Assembly: GCF_040905785.1 (NCBI RefSeq)
Contig: NZ_JBBDQW010000025.1
Location: 1 to 64,000 of the forward strand
From: Tistlia sp040905785
GTDB lineage: Bacteria; Pseudomonadota; Alphaproteobacteria; Kiloniellales; DSM-21159
Direction: 5' to 3'
DNA length: 64,000 nucleotides
Shown here: positions 50,422-58,814 of the stretch, piece after piece
How the letters are laid out: each line of letters begins with the position of its first letter
Numbering within the stretch: position 1 is the stretch's first letter
Program-made: the position numbers and the translations under genes
Notes under the pieces: model-generated
Seen by the model: only the letters and a program-made list of their open reading frames with translations
Told to the model about the DNA's origin: nothing
Database searches by the model: none

Positions 50422-51585
50422 TTGCCCGACGGCGCGACGCCGATCCTGATCAAGGTCGCGACCTCCATGAAGGAGGTCGAGGCGGCGCAATGGGACGCCT
50501 GCGCAGGCAGCGACAATCCCTTCGTCAGCCATGCCTTCCTGAGCGCGCTGGAGGACGGCAAGGCAGCCACCGCGGAGACCGGCTGGCTGGCACAGCACCT
50601 GCTGCTGGAAGGTCAGAACGGACAGCTGCTCGGCGCCGTGCCGCTCTACCTCAAGAACCACTCCTACGGCGAGTACGTCTTCGACTGGGGCTGGGCGGAC
50701 GCCTACCAGCGCGCCGGCGGGCGCTACTATCCGAAGCTGCAGTGCGCCGTGCCCTTCACGCCCGTCACCGGCCCGCGCCTGCTGATCCGGCCCGAGGCCG
50801 AGCGCGACGCGATCGCCGACGCGCTGATCGCGGGCCTGACCGAGATCGCGCGCCGCCACGAGGTCTCCTCGCTGCACGTCACCTTCCCGACCCGCGAGGA
50901 ATGGCAGCGCTTCGGCAGCCTGGGCTTCCTGCAGCGGATCGGCCGCCAGTACCACTGGACCAACGAGGGCTACGAAAGCTTCGACGACTTCCTCGGCCGC
51001 ATGGTCTCGCGCAAGCGCAAGGCGATCCGCAAGGAGCGCCGGCAGGTCGTGGAGAGCGGAATCGAGCTGACCGCCCTGACCGGCGACGCGATCCAGGAGC
51101 GCCACTGGGACTCTTTCTATCGCTTCTACCTGAACACCGTCGACAAGAAGTGGGCCAGCGCCTACCTGACCCGCGAGTTCTTCCACCTGCTCGGCGAGCG
51201 GCTCGGCGACAAGGTCGTGCTGATCGTCGCCGAGGCCGAGGGCCGGCCGGTCGCCGGCGCCCTCAACCTGCGCGGCGGCGACACCCTCTACGGCCGCAAC
51301 TGGGGCTGCGCGCTGGACTACAGGTTCCTGCACTTCGAGGCCTGCTACTACCAGGCCATCGACTATGCCATCGCCCACGGCCTGAGGCGGGTCGAAGCCG
51401 GCGCTCAGGGCGAGCACAAGGTGCAGCGCGGCTACCTGCCGGAGGAGACCTATAGCGCCCACCTGATCCAGGACCCGGCGCTGGAGCGTGCCGTCGAGGA
51501 CTTCCTGGACCGCGAACGCCCGGCGGTGCGCCACGAGATCGAGGCGATGCGCGAGGAATGGACGCCCTTCCGCGGCGACTCCTGA
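50422..51585 (+). CDS. FemAB-like GNAT family acetyltransferase
   Basis: 387 residues from TTG 50422, with GGGGAGCCAGCA ahead. Hallmarks of the FemAB-like/DUF482 family: NPFVSHAFLSALEDGKA near residue 32, VPLYLKNHSYGEYVFDWGWA near 75, YESFDDFLGRMVSRKRKAIR near 190, and GAQGEHKVQRGYLPE near 345. Usually 370-390 residues. The substrate is not known; members are often annotated as N-acetyltransferases. Confidence 0.88.
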   Translation: MPDGATPILIKVATSMKEVEAAQWDACAGSDNPFVSHAFLSALEDGKAATAETGWLAQHLLLEGQNGQLLGAVPLYLKNHSYGEYVFDWGWADAYQRAGGRYYPKLQCAVPFTPVTGPRLLIRPEAERDAIADALIAGLTEIARRHEVSSLHVTFPTREEWQRFGSLGFLQRIGRQYHWTNEGYESFDDFLGRMVSRKRKAIRKERRQVVESGIELTALTGDAIQERHWDSFYRFYLNTVDKKWASAYLTREFFHLLGERLGDKVVLIVAEAEGRPVAGALNLRGGDTLYGRNWGCALDYRFLHFEACYYQAIDYAIAHGLRRVEAGAQGEHKVQRGYLPEETYSAHLIQDPALERAVEDFLDRERPAVRHEIEAMREEWTPFRGDS

Positions 51586-51609
51586 GCGCCGCCGGGCCGC
51601 GGCGCTAGA

Positions 51610-52773
51610 CTAGACCTTCGTCTCCTGGCCGGAGAAGCCGGCGGCGGGCTGCGCGCCGCACCAGGCCGCCAGCGCCTCGTCCGGCGCAAGCTCGCGGACC
51701 GGGGCGCGCTCGGGCGGCGGCTGGCCGTCGACCCAGGCGCCGAGCAGGCTCTCGACGCGCGGCCCCTCGGCGGCCGCCGGGTCGCCGCGCAGCCGCAGCT
51801 GGCGGCGCGCCGCCACCTGGGGATGGTCGGCGACCTCGGCGAGCTCGGGCACCGGCTCGAAGCAGCAGTCGAGCGGCCCGAGCAGCGCGGTCCAGTGGAC
51901 CAGGGGTGCGGCGGCGAAGACCGCCTCGACCTCGCCATTCAGTGCGTCCTGCGGGAAGGCCTCCCACTGGCGCTCGATCAGGTCGGGCCGGCCGACCGCC
52001 TCGCAGAAGGTCCGCCAGAACTTGGCCTCGATCGCGCCCAGGGTGACGAAGCGGCCGTCGGCGGTGCGGTAGACGCGGTAGCAGGCAGCGCCGCCGTTGA
52101 GGGCCGCCCGCCCCCGTTCCGGCTGCCAGCCCGGCCGCAGCGCCGCCGTCAGCGGCAGGGCCTGCCAGGCCAGCACCGTCTCCATCAGGCTGACGTCGAG
52201 ATAGGCGCCGGGCCCCGCGGCCCCGCGGCGGATCAACGCCGCCAGGATCGTCACCACGGCCTGCAGGGCCGAGGCGTGATCGGCGACAGGCGGATAGGCG
52301 ACGCTCGGGGCCGCCTCGGGTCCGGAGGCGACGAGGCCGCCGCCGACCGCCATGTAGTTGATGTCGTGGCCGGCCTTCTGCGCGTAGGGCCCGCTCTGGC
52401 CGTAGCCGGAGAGGGCGCAATGCACCAGCCGCGGGTTGAACTCCGCCAGGTCGGCCCGGCCGAGGCCGAGCTTCTCCAGCGTGCCGGGCCGGTAGCTTTC
52501 CAGCAGCACGTCGGCCACCGCGACCAGCCGGCGGAAGGCCTCGCGCCCCGCCTCGCTCTTCAGGTCGAGCCGGACGACCGCCTTGCCGGCGTTGAGCGTC
52601 TTGTACCAGGCCGAGACGCCGTCCCCGTCCAGGGGGCCGAGGGCGCGCATCGGGTCGCCCGCGGGGGGCTCCACCTTGAGAACCTCGGCGCCGAGGTCGG
52701 CGAGCAACTGGCCGGCTGCCGGTCCCGGCAGCCACTGGGACAGGTCGAGAACCCGGGTTCCCGTCAGCAGCAA
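51610..52773 (-). CDS. CaiB/BaiF family III CoA-transferase
   Basis: 387 residues. LTGTRVLDLSQWLPGPAAGQ at the N-terminus, AEVLKVEPPAGDPMR, ALSGYGQSGPYAQKAGHDIN with the catalytic Asp, and LDVSLMETVLAWQ are the standard family III motifs. It moves CoA between carboxylic acids, perhaps as an alpha-methylacyl-CoA racemase-like enzyme. It follows clpA by one base on the same strand, but a functional link is doubtful. Confidence 0.88.
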   Translation of the reverse strand: MLLTGTRVLDLSQWLPGPAAGQLLADLGAEVLKVEPPAGDPMRALGPLDGDGVSAWYKTLNAGKAVVRLDLKSEAGREAFRRLVAVADVLLESYRPGTLEKLGLGRADLAEFNPRLVHCALSGYGQSGPYAQKAGHDINYMAVGGGLVASGPEAAPSVAYPPVADHASALQAVVTILAALIRRGAAGPGAYLDVSLMETVLAWQALPLTAALRPGWQPERGRAALNGGAACYRVYRTADGRFVTLGAIEAKFWRTFCEAVGRPDLIERQWEAFPQDALNGEVEAVFAAAPLVHWTALLGPLDCCFEPVPELAEVADHPQVAARRQLRLRGDPAAAEGPRVESLLGAWVDGQPPPERAPVRELAPDEALAAWCGAQPAAGFSGQETKV

Positions 52774-52774
52774 G

Positions 52775-55171
52775 CTACTCGACCAGCTCGGGAACCTTGT
52801 CGTCGATCTCCGTGGTGCCGCCGCCCTTGCCGCCCTTGCCGCTCCTGCGTCCGTCCGGCTTGCGGCCGGGGCCGCCCCCGGTGGGCTTGCCGCCGGCGGG
52901 CTTGCCCGGCGCCTCCTCGAACAGGAAGGTCGGCTCGCCGTCGACGATGTCGACCTTGACGACGCCGCCCTTGGTCAGCTTGCCGAACAGCAGCTCCTCG
53001 GCGAGCGGCCGCTTGATGCGGTCCTGGATGACCCGGCCGAGCGGCCGGGCGCCGAAGTTCTCGTCGTAGCCGCGCTCGCCGAGCCAGCCGCGCGCGGCGG
53101 GGGTCAGCTCGATGGTGACGTGGCGGTCGGCGAGCTGAGCCTCCAGCTGGATCACGAACTTGTCGACAACGCGCTGGAGCGTCTCGGGGGTCAGGCCGGC
53201 GAAGGGGATGATCGAGTCCAGCCGGTTGCGGAACTCGGGGGTGAACATCCGGTTGATCGCCTCCTGGTCCTCGCCCTCCCGCTTCTGCCGGCCGAAGCCG
53301 ATCGCCGGCTTGGCCATGTCGGCGGCGCCGGCGTTGGTCGTCATGATCAGGATGACGTTGCGGAAGTCGACGTGCTTGCCGTTGTGATCGGTCAGCTTCC
53401 CGTAGTCCATGATCTGCAGGAGGATGTTGAAGAGGTCCGGGTGGGCCTTCTCGATCTCGTCGAGCAGCAGCACCGAGTGCGGGTGCTGGTCGACGGCGTC
53501 GGTCAGCAACCCGCCCTGGTCGAAGCCGACATAGCCCGGCGGCGCGCCGATCAGGCGGCTGACCGAGTGGCGCTCCATGTACTCGGACATGTCGAAGCGC
53601 GTCAGCTCGATGCCCAGCGAGTGGGCGAGCTGGCGGGCGACCTCGGTCTTGCCGACGCCGGTCGGTCCGGAGAAGAGGTAGCTGCCGATCGGCTTCTCCG
53701 GCTCGCGCAGGCCGGCGCGCGCCAGCTTGATGGCGCTCGCCAGCGCCTGGATCGCCTGGTCCTGGCCGAACACCATGGTCTTGAGGTCGCGCTCCAGGTT
53801 GCGCAGGGCCTCCTTGTCGTCGGACGAGACGGTCTTGGGCGGGATCCGGGCGATCTTGGCGACCACCGCCTCGACCTCCTTGACGCCGACCACCTTCTTG
53901 CGCCGGGACTCGGGCAGCAGCGTCTGGGCGGCGCCGACCTCGTCGATCACGTCGATCGCCTTGTCAGGCAGCTTGCGGTCGTTGATGTAGCGGTGCGCCA
54001 GCTCGACCGCGGTGCGCAGCGCCTCGTTGGTGTAGCGCACCCCGTGGTGCTTCTCGTAGTAGGGCTTGAGGCCGCGCAGGATCTTGACCGAGTCCTCGAC
54101 CGAGGGCTCGTTGACGTCGATCTTCTGAAAGCGGCGGACCAGGGCGCGGTCCTTCTCGAAGTAGTTGCGGTATTCCTTGTAGGTCGTCGAGCCGATGCAG
54201 CGCAGGCCGCCGGCCTGCAGCGCCGGCTTCAGCAGGTTCGAGGCGTCCATGGCGCCGCCCGAGGTGGCGCCGGCGCCGATCACGGTGTGGATCTCGTCGA
54301 TGAACAGCACCGCGTGCGGCTGCTGCTCCATCTCGTTCATTACCGCCTTCAGCCGCTCCTCGAAGTCGCCGCGGTAGCGGGTGCCGGCGAGCAGGGCGCC
54401 CATGTCGAGCGCGAAGATCGTCGCGTTCTTCAGGACCTCGGGCACCTCGCCGTCGACGATGCGCCGCGCCAGGCCCTCGGCGATCGCGGTCTTGCCGACG
54501 CCGGGATCGCCGACGTACAGCGGGTTGTTCTTGGTCCGGCGGCAGAGCACTTGGATGGTGCGCTCGATCTCGTGCTCGCGCCCGATCAGCGGATCGATCT
54601 TGCCCTTGCGGGCCTTCTCGTTCAGGTCGATGCAGTAGGCGTCGAGCGCCTCGCGACCCTTCTTCGAATCCTTGTCCGTGGCGGCGGCCTCCGGCTGTTC
54701 CTCTGCGCCGCGCACGGTCCGGGGCTTCTCGTGCCCGGGTACCTTGGCGATGCCGTGACTGATGTAGTTGACCGCGTCCAGGCGGGTCATGTCCTGCTCC
54801 TGCAGGAAATAGACCGCGTGGCTTTCGCGCTCGGAGAACATCGCGACCAGGACGTTGGCGCCCGTGACCTCCTCGCGCCCGGACGACTGCACGTGGATCG
54901 CGGCGCGTTGGAGGACGCGCTGGAAGCCGGCGGTCGGCTTGGCCTCCCCGGCGTGGGCGTTGATCAGGTTCGAGAGTTCGTTGTCGATGTAGTCGCCGAC
55001 TTCGCCCTTGAGCTTGTCGACGTCGACCCCGCAGGCCCTCATGACGGCGACGGCGTCACTGTCCTCTCCCAGAGCGAGCAGCAGGTGCTCGAGCGTGGCG
55101 TACTCGTGGCGCCGCTCGTTGGCGAAGGCCAGCGCGCGATGCAGCGTCTTCTCGAGGTTGGCCGAAAGCAT
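52775..55171 (-). CDS. clpA: ATP-dependent Clp protease ATPase subunit ClpA
   Basis: 798 residues. Clp N-domain (residues 1-145), first AAA+ module with Walker A GDPGVGKT at about 221-228 and Walker B LFIDEIHTVIGAGA, second module with Walker A GPTGVGKT and VLLLDEIEKAHPDLF. KPAIGFGRQ is the ClpP-binding loop. The C-terminus has a Gly/Lys/Pro-rich tail of about 45 residues not usual in E. coli ClpA. It unfolds substrates for ClpP. clpS lies eight bases upstream. Confidence 0.97.
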   Translation of the reverse strand: MLSANLEKTLHRALAFANERRHEYATLEHLLLALGEDSDAVAVMRACGVDVDKLKGEVGDYIDNELSNLINAHAGEAKPTAGFQRVLQRAAIHVQSSGREEVTGANVLVAMFSERESHAVYFLQEQDMTRLDAVNYISHGIAKVPGHEKPRTVRGAEEQPEAAATDKDSKKGREALDAYCIDLNEKARKGKIDPLIGREHEIERTIQVLCRRTKNNPLYVGDPGVGKTAIAEGLARRIVDGEVPEVLKNATIFALDMGALLAGTRYRGDFEERLKAVMNEMEQQPHAVLFIDEIHTVIGAGATSGGAMDASNLLKPALQAGGLRCIGSTTYKEYRNYFEKDRALVRRFQKIDVNEPSVEDSVKILRGLKPYYEKHHGVRYTNEALRTAVELAHRYINDRKLPDKAIDVIDEVGAAQTLLPESRRKKVVGVKEVEAVVAKIARIPPKTVSSDDKEALRNLERDLKTMVFGQDQAIQALASAIKLARAGLREPEKPIGSYLFSGPTGVGKTEVARQLAHSLGIELTRFDMSEYMERHSVSRLIGAPPGYVGFDQGGLLTDAVDQHPHSVLLLDEIEKAHPDLFNILLQIMDYGKLTDHNGKHVDFRNVILIMTTNAGAADMAKPAIGFGRQKREGEDQEAINRMFTPEFRNRLDSIIPFAGLTPETLQRVVDKFVIQLEAQLADRHVTIELTPAARGWLGERGYDENFGARPLGRVIQDRIKRPLAEELLFGKLTKGGVVKVDIVDGEPTFLFEEAPGKPAGGKPTGGGPGRKPDGRRSGKGGKGGGTTEIDDKVPELVE

Positions 55172-55179
55172 CTAGCGCA

Positions 55180-55515
55180 TCATTCCTTTTCCAAAGTGCA
55201 CTGCAGCGGATGCTGGTGCTTGCGAGCGTACTCCACGACCTGCGTCACCTTGGTTTCGGCGATCTCGTAGGTGTAAACGCCGCAGACGCCGACTCCGCGT
55301 CGATGCACGTGCAACATGATGGTCGTCGCCTCCTCCCGGCTCTTGCCGAAGAAGCGCTCCAGCACATGGACGACGAACTCCATCGGCGTGTAGTCGTCGT
55401 TCAGCATCAGGACCTTGTACATCGACGGCTTCTTCGTACTGGTCCGGGTGCGCACGATTACGCCGGTCGAGTTGCCGCCCCTCCGCTTGCTGTCGTCGTC
55501 GCTCATCGTCCTCAT
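55180..55515 (-). CDS. clpS: ClpA adaptor protein ClpS
   Basis: 111 residues; an alternative ATG three codons in (55506) has a GAGG nearby. The core is intact: MYKVLMLNDDYTPMEFVVHV with the N-degron pocket residues, LERFFGKSREEATTIMLHVH, and TYEIAETKVTQVVEYARKHQ. It delivers N-end-rule substrates to ClpA, encoded next to it. Confidence 0.95.
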   Translation of the reverse strand: MRTMSDDDSKRRGGNSTGVIVRTRTSTKKPSMYKVLMLNDDYTPMEFVVHVLERFFGKSREEATTIMLHVHRRGVGVCGVYTYEIAETKVTQVVEYARKHQHPLQCTLEKE

Positions 55516-55648
55516 TTTCCCGGCTCGGGTCCGGGCGCCTGGTCATGGCGGAGCGCCGCGCGCTACGGCTCCGCCCTGTTGAATTAGGTTGCGGCGGAGA
55601 GCCTTCCGTCAAGGGGGCGGCCGGGCGGTGGGCCAAGGCTTCCCCCTC

Positions 55649-56110
55649 TCACTGCGCCAAGTGGGCTAGATACTGCCCGGCGAAATCGAACTGCACACTC
55701 TCCGCGAAGGCCCGGGCCAGCCGCTCCGCGACCGCGCCCGGCAACCGGCCGGCGCCGCGCGGCCGGCCGTCGATCGAGCGGATCGGAGAGAGGCAGAGAC
55801 CTGTCGATGTCAGGAGCCTTCCTCCGCGGTCAGTACGTCGTAGGGGTCTAGATCGGTCTCCTCGACCGGGATTCCCAGTGCCGAAGGGAGATCGTTCACG
55901 CTTTTCCGGGCGATCCCCGGCTGCACCGCGCCGGTGTTGCGGCCGCGGAAGGATTGCGCCGCGTCGCCGTCCATGAAGCCGCGGTCGCGGAACGAGATGC
56001 GAGTCCCGCTCTCCGGCAGGCAGCTGCCGTTGAACCCGGCGGCGCGCTCCTGCGCCCCCGGTGCCGTGCGGCGCCGTGGCGCTCGACGCCGTACCGCTCC
56101 GCGAACCCGA
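55649..56110 (-). pseudogene. Decayed class IV aminotransferase
   Basis: In one frame the sequence reads NGSCLPESGTRISFRDRGFM, the N-terminal signature of branched-chain/D-amino-acid aminotransferases. It then jumps without the central lysine region to ARKSVNDLPSALGIPVEETD, and stops at 55810. A one-base shift restores LLTSTGLCLSPIRSIDGRP and the C-terminal end to 55649. About half of a normal 290-residue enzyme is missing. An internal deletion plus a frameshift make this a clear pseudogene. Confidence 0.75.
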
Positions 56111-56202
56111 CATGGGCATTGCTCCCCATGGTGTCTTCGGCGCGAAGGCTAACACGCCTAAGGAGTCGCCGCAGCAGGGCGAAGGCGCGCGGCCCCGGCG
56201 AC

Positions 56203-56238
56203 AACGAAAGAAGGCCCGGCGGTTCTCACCGCCGGGCC
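56203..56238 (-). terminator. Rho-independent terminator after the phasin gene
   Basis: On the minus strand GGCCCGGCGGT-GAGA-ACCGCCGGGCC is followed by TTCTTTCGTT. It begins about 33 bases past the phasin stop. Confidence 0.85.
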
Positions 56239-56270
56239 GTCAAGGTCGCTCGGAAGGGATGAAGAGGGGC

Positions 56271-56798
56271 TTAAGCCGCCGGCTTCATGATCCTCTCGAC
56301 CGTGACCTGGGCGCGCTCCTGGAGCGGCGCGAAGGCCTCGTTGGCGGTCTTCATCGACATCTCGGCGACCTTGGCGCTCTCGGCGATGCAGCTGTCGAAC
56401 AGCGTGCGGCTGTACTCGCTCTGCAAGTCCAGCATCTCCTGCAGGTTCTTGGCTCCGAGCACCTTCTTGGTGGCGGTCATGCCGCTTTCGACGTTGATCT
56501 GGGTGAAGCCCATGATCTCCTTGGCCAGGGTCTCGAAGCCCTTGGCGAAGGTCGTCGTGGTGGAGACGACGGCGTCGAGGTTCGCCTTGTTCAGGCTGAC
56601 CAGCTCGTCGTAGCTCTGGAAGACCGCGGCCGAGGTCTTCTCGACCTGGTCGCGGGTCAGGGTGGCGGTCTGCTCGTACTGCCGGGCGTAGGCCTCCGTG
56701 CCGGCCTTCATCACGGCTTCCGCGGTCTCCTTGCCGGCATTGACGGCGGCTTCGACGGGCGCCAGGGCGTCCTGCTGGGCGGTCTTCTTGGCAGTCAT
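56271..56798 (-). CDS. Phasin family protein
   Basis: 175 residues from ATG at 56798 (GGAGAGACCCTT ahead). Entirely helical with the phasin pattern: AVNAGKETAEAVMKAGTEAY, SAAVFQSYDELVSLNKANLD, FETLAKEIMGFTQINVESGM and LFDSCIAESAKVAEMSMKTA. Phasins coat polyhydroxyalkanoate granules. A PhaR-type operator and a good promoter lie upstream; a terminator follows. Confidence 0.92.
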   Translation of the reverse strand: MTAKKTAQQDALAPVEAAVNAGKETAEAVMKAGTEAYARQYEQTATLTRDQVEKTSAAVFQSYDELVSLNKANLDAVVSTTTTFAKGFETLAKEIMGFTQINVESGMTATKKVLGAKNLQEMLDLQSEYSRTLFDSCIAESAKVAEMSMKTANEAFAPLQERAQVTVERIMKPAA

Positions 56799-56886
56799 AA
56801 GGGTCTCTCCTCGTCGGGGGCTCAGGGGCGCTGAGCGGTGGCTCGGTTTCTGGCGTTGCCGGTTTTGTGCACCGCAACATGACCAA

Positions 56887-56937
56887 AAGATAAGCACCTC
56901 CGGTTGTGAGTCAAGCGATTTTTGCTGCAGTGCAGCA
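56887..56937 (-). promoter_or_regulatory. Phasin promoter with PhaR-type operator
   Basis: TTGACT (56914-56909) and TATCTT (56892-56887) with a 16-base spacer. Just upstream is the palindrome TGCTGC-ACT-GCAGCA (56937-56923), containing CTGC-N3-GCAG, the recognition pattern reported for PhaR repressors of phasin genes. The rest of 56799-57115 shows only the leader and the 11-bp repeats before the Anbu-like gene. Confidence 0.72.
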
Positions 56938-57090
56938 TAGGATCGTCCCGGCCTCTCCCGGGCGCCGAGGCGCGACCGGACGCAGGCTGGGCGCCGCGGC
57001 TCGCCTTGCCGCGGCCAGGCGAACCTGTCAGGCTGTCGCGCTTCCGAGGCCGCCGGTCCGCGGTCGGGGCGATGTCGTGCCGAGGACCTG

Positions 57091-57123
57091 CCGATGACCT
57101 GCCGATGACCTGCCGATGACCTA
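57091..57123 (+). repeat. 11-bp direct repeats at the start of the Anbu-like gene
   Basis: CCGATGACCTG is repeated at 57091 and 57102, and a third unit (CCGATGACCTA) at 57113 provides the start codon. Each unit holds an ATG, but as 11 is not a multiple of three only the last is in frame. Confidence 0.8.
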
Positions 57124-57877
57124 TTGCCTGGGATTGCTGGTGACCGAGGGGCTGGTTCTGCTGGCCGACGGCCGGATTACCGCCGGCAGCCAGGTCAGCA
57201 ACGCGCGCAAGGCGACGCGCCACGGCCCAGAGGGCGCCCAGATCGCGATCATGACCTCGGGCCTGCGCTCGCTGCGCGACAAGACGCTGGCCTTCTTCGA
57301 CCGCACCCAGCGCAAGCGCTTCCCGAACGGCCACGGCTCGATGCTCGAGGCGATCGACAGCTACTGCCAGAGCCTGCGCGAGGTCGAGGAGCAGGATCGC
57401 GGGGCGCTCGAAAAGTCCGACCTTCATTTCAACCTGCACGCCATCGTCGCCGGACAGCTCGAGGACGATCCCGAGCCCGCCTTGTTCCTGATCTACCCGG
57501 AGGCCAACTGGATCGCCGTCGACCGCCGCACGCCCTACCTCTCGATCGGCTCCGTGGCCTATGGCAAGCCGATTCTGGACCGGGCGCTGCGCTACGAGAC
57601 CCCGATGGAGAACGCGCTCAAGCTCGCCTACCTGTCCTTCGATTCCACCCGCTTCTCCTCTGCCGACGTCGGCTATCCGGTCGACATGATGACCTTCGCC
57701 GCGTCAGACCGGCGCTGGCGCGAGGTCCAGTACGACTACGAGGACCTGGTCGCGCAGCGCACCTGGTGGAACGAGCACATCACCAAGCTGGCCGCCGAGA
57801 TGCCGGCCGGCCCCTGGATCGAAAGCCTGTTGCCCTCGGCCGACGCCCGGCGCCTGGCCCTCGTCCGCGACGAGTAG
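57116..57877 (+). CDS. Anbu-type proteasome-like peptidase
   Basis: 253 residues. MTYCLGLLVTEGLVLLADGR is the proteasome beta-fold start with Thr2 as nucleophile after Met removal, as in Anbu/COG3484 proteins. Later motifs: GAQIAIMTSGLRSLRDKTLA, ALFLIYPEANWIAVDRRTPY and GSVAYGKPILDRALR. ADGRITAG replaces the SDSRTNAG usual in the family. Anbu genes commonly lie with transglutaminase, ATP-grasp and alpha-E genes; none are here. Confidence 0.85.
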   Translation: MTYCLGLLVTEGLVLLADGRITAGSQVSNARKATRHGPEGAQIAIMTSGLRSLRDKTLAFFDRTQRKRFPNGHGSMLEAIDSYCQSLREVEEQDRGALEKSDLHFNLHAIVAGQLEDDPEPALFLIYPEANWIAVDRRTPYLSIGSVAYGKPILDRALRYETPMENALKLAYLSFDSTRFSSADVGYPVDMMTFAASDRRWREVQYDYEDLVAQRTWWNEHITKLAAEMPAGPWIESLLPSADARRLALVRDE

Positions 57878-57921
57878 CCGCCCCACGATTACGCCCCCGA
57901 CGACGGCGCAGGGACCACTGC

Positions 57922-58680
57922 CTAGAGCAAGCCGCCCAGGCCGTTGCGATCGACCCTCATGCTGAAGCCGTAGGTCTCGCGCTCCTTCTCGGGGCCCGGC
58001 TCGCGCAGCGCGGTCTCGGCGGCGCTGAGCGGTCGCGGCGCGTTGAAGGGCACGCCGGTGCGGTCGGCGGCGAGCAGCAGCGCGACGAAGGGCAGCCGGG
58101 TGACGTCGGTCTCGGGATCCTGCCAGGCCTGGAACCAGACTTCGCCGCCGACGCAGCCGATGGCGATCCAGTAGAAGCGCGTCGAGCGCAGCTCCGTGCC
58201 GACCGGCGTGGGCCCGCCCAGTCCGGCCTGCTCGAGCGCCCTCTGCAGGCGCTGGTAGTCCTCGCGGCCGAGCGAGGCCGAGGCTTCCTGCCACTGCCAG
58301 GCCGACAACGGGCTCCTCAGGTCGATCGAGCCGAGCTTGTTGTAGCTGGCGGCGTCCTGGACCCGCGCGGTCAGCTCGGCGCCGCCGGCGTTCGGGCCGG
58401 CCGGGTCGCTGGCGACGAGGTCGTAGATCCGCAGCTGCTCGTGGTAGCGCCCATTGTAGACCAGGCGGAGACGCTCGGGTGCCCCCGGCGCGCAGGCGGC
58501 GCGGATGTCGTCGCCGTTGAGCAGGCTGAACCAGGTCAGCTTCTGCGAGAAGGGCGCGTTCAGGCCACCGCCCTGGTAGCCGCAGGCCGCGAGCAGCAGG
58601 AGGCCCGCCAGCGACAGCGCCGCCGGCCGGCGGAGTCTCTTGGTAGGAAATACTTTACCAATCGCGGTCATCCTGGCCAT
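57922..58680 (-). CDS. Lipoprotein of unknown function
   Basis: 252 residues from ATG at 58680, or 249 from 58671. RRPAALSLAGLLLLAACGYQ is a lipoprotein signal with the lipobox Cys near residue 35. The rest is alpha/beta with no motif I recognise (YNGRYHEQLRIYDLVASD; WIAIGCVGGEVWFQAWQDPE). It faces away from the D,D-carboxypeptidase gene. Confidence 0.75.
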   Translation of the reverse strand: MARMTAIGKVFPTKRLRRPAALSLAGLLLLAACGYQGGGLNAPFSQKLTWFSLLNGDDIRAACAPGAPERLRLVYNGRYHEQLRIYDLVASDPAGPNAGGAELTARVQDAASYNKLGSIDLRSPLSAWQWQEASASLGREDYQRLQRALEQAGLGGPTPVGTELRSTRFYWIAIGCVGGEVWFQAWQDPETDVTRLPFVALLLAADRTGVPFNAPRPLSAAETALREPGPEKERETYGFSMRVDRNGLGGLL

Positions 58681-58814
58681 GCTCAGAGTCGCTGTCCGGG
58701 ATCCGGGGGCCGGCGCTGCGCATCGGGCGCGAGCGCGCTGGACAGCAACAAGCCTTTTCGCGTAAAAGAGAGCGTGATTCACGAGGCTTACGGACGATTC
58801 TTCGGAGGTGACCT

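Noticed and set aside
46610..50422. A 1270-codon open frame on the minus strand
   Set aside because: Lies over FecR-like, cyclase, riboswitch, cbtB and cbtA, all of which are convincing on the + strand. The long frame reflects codon bias at high GC.
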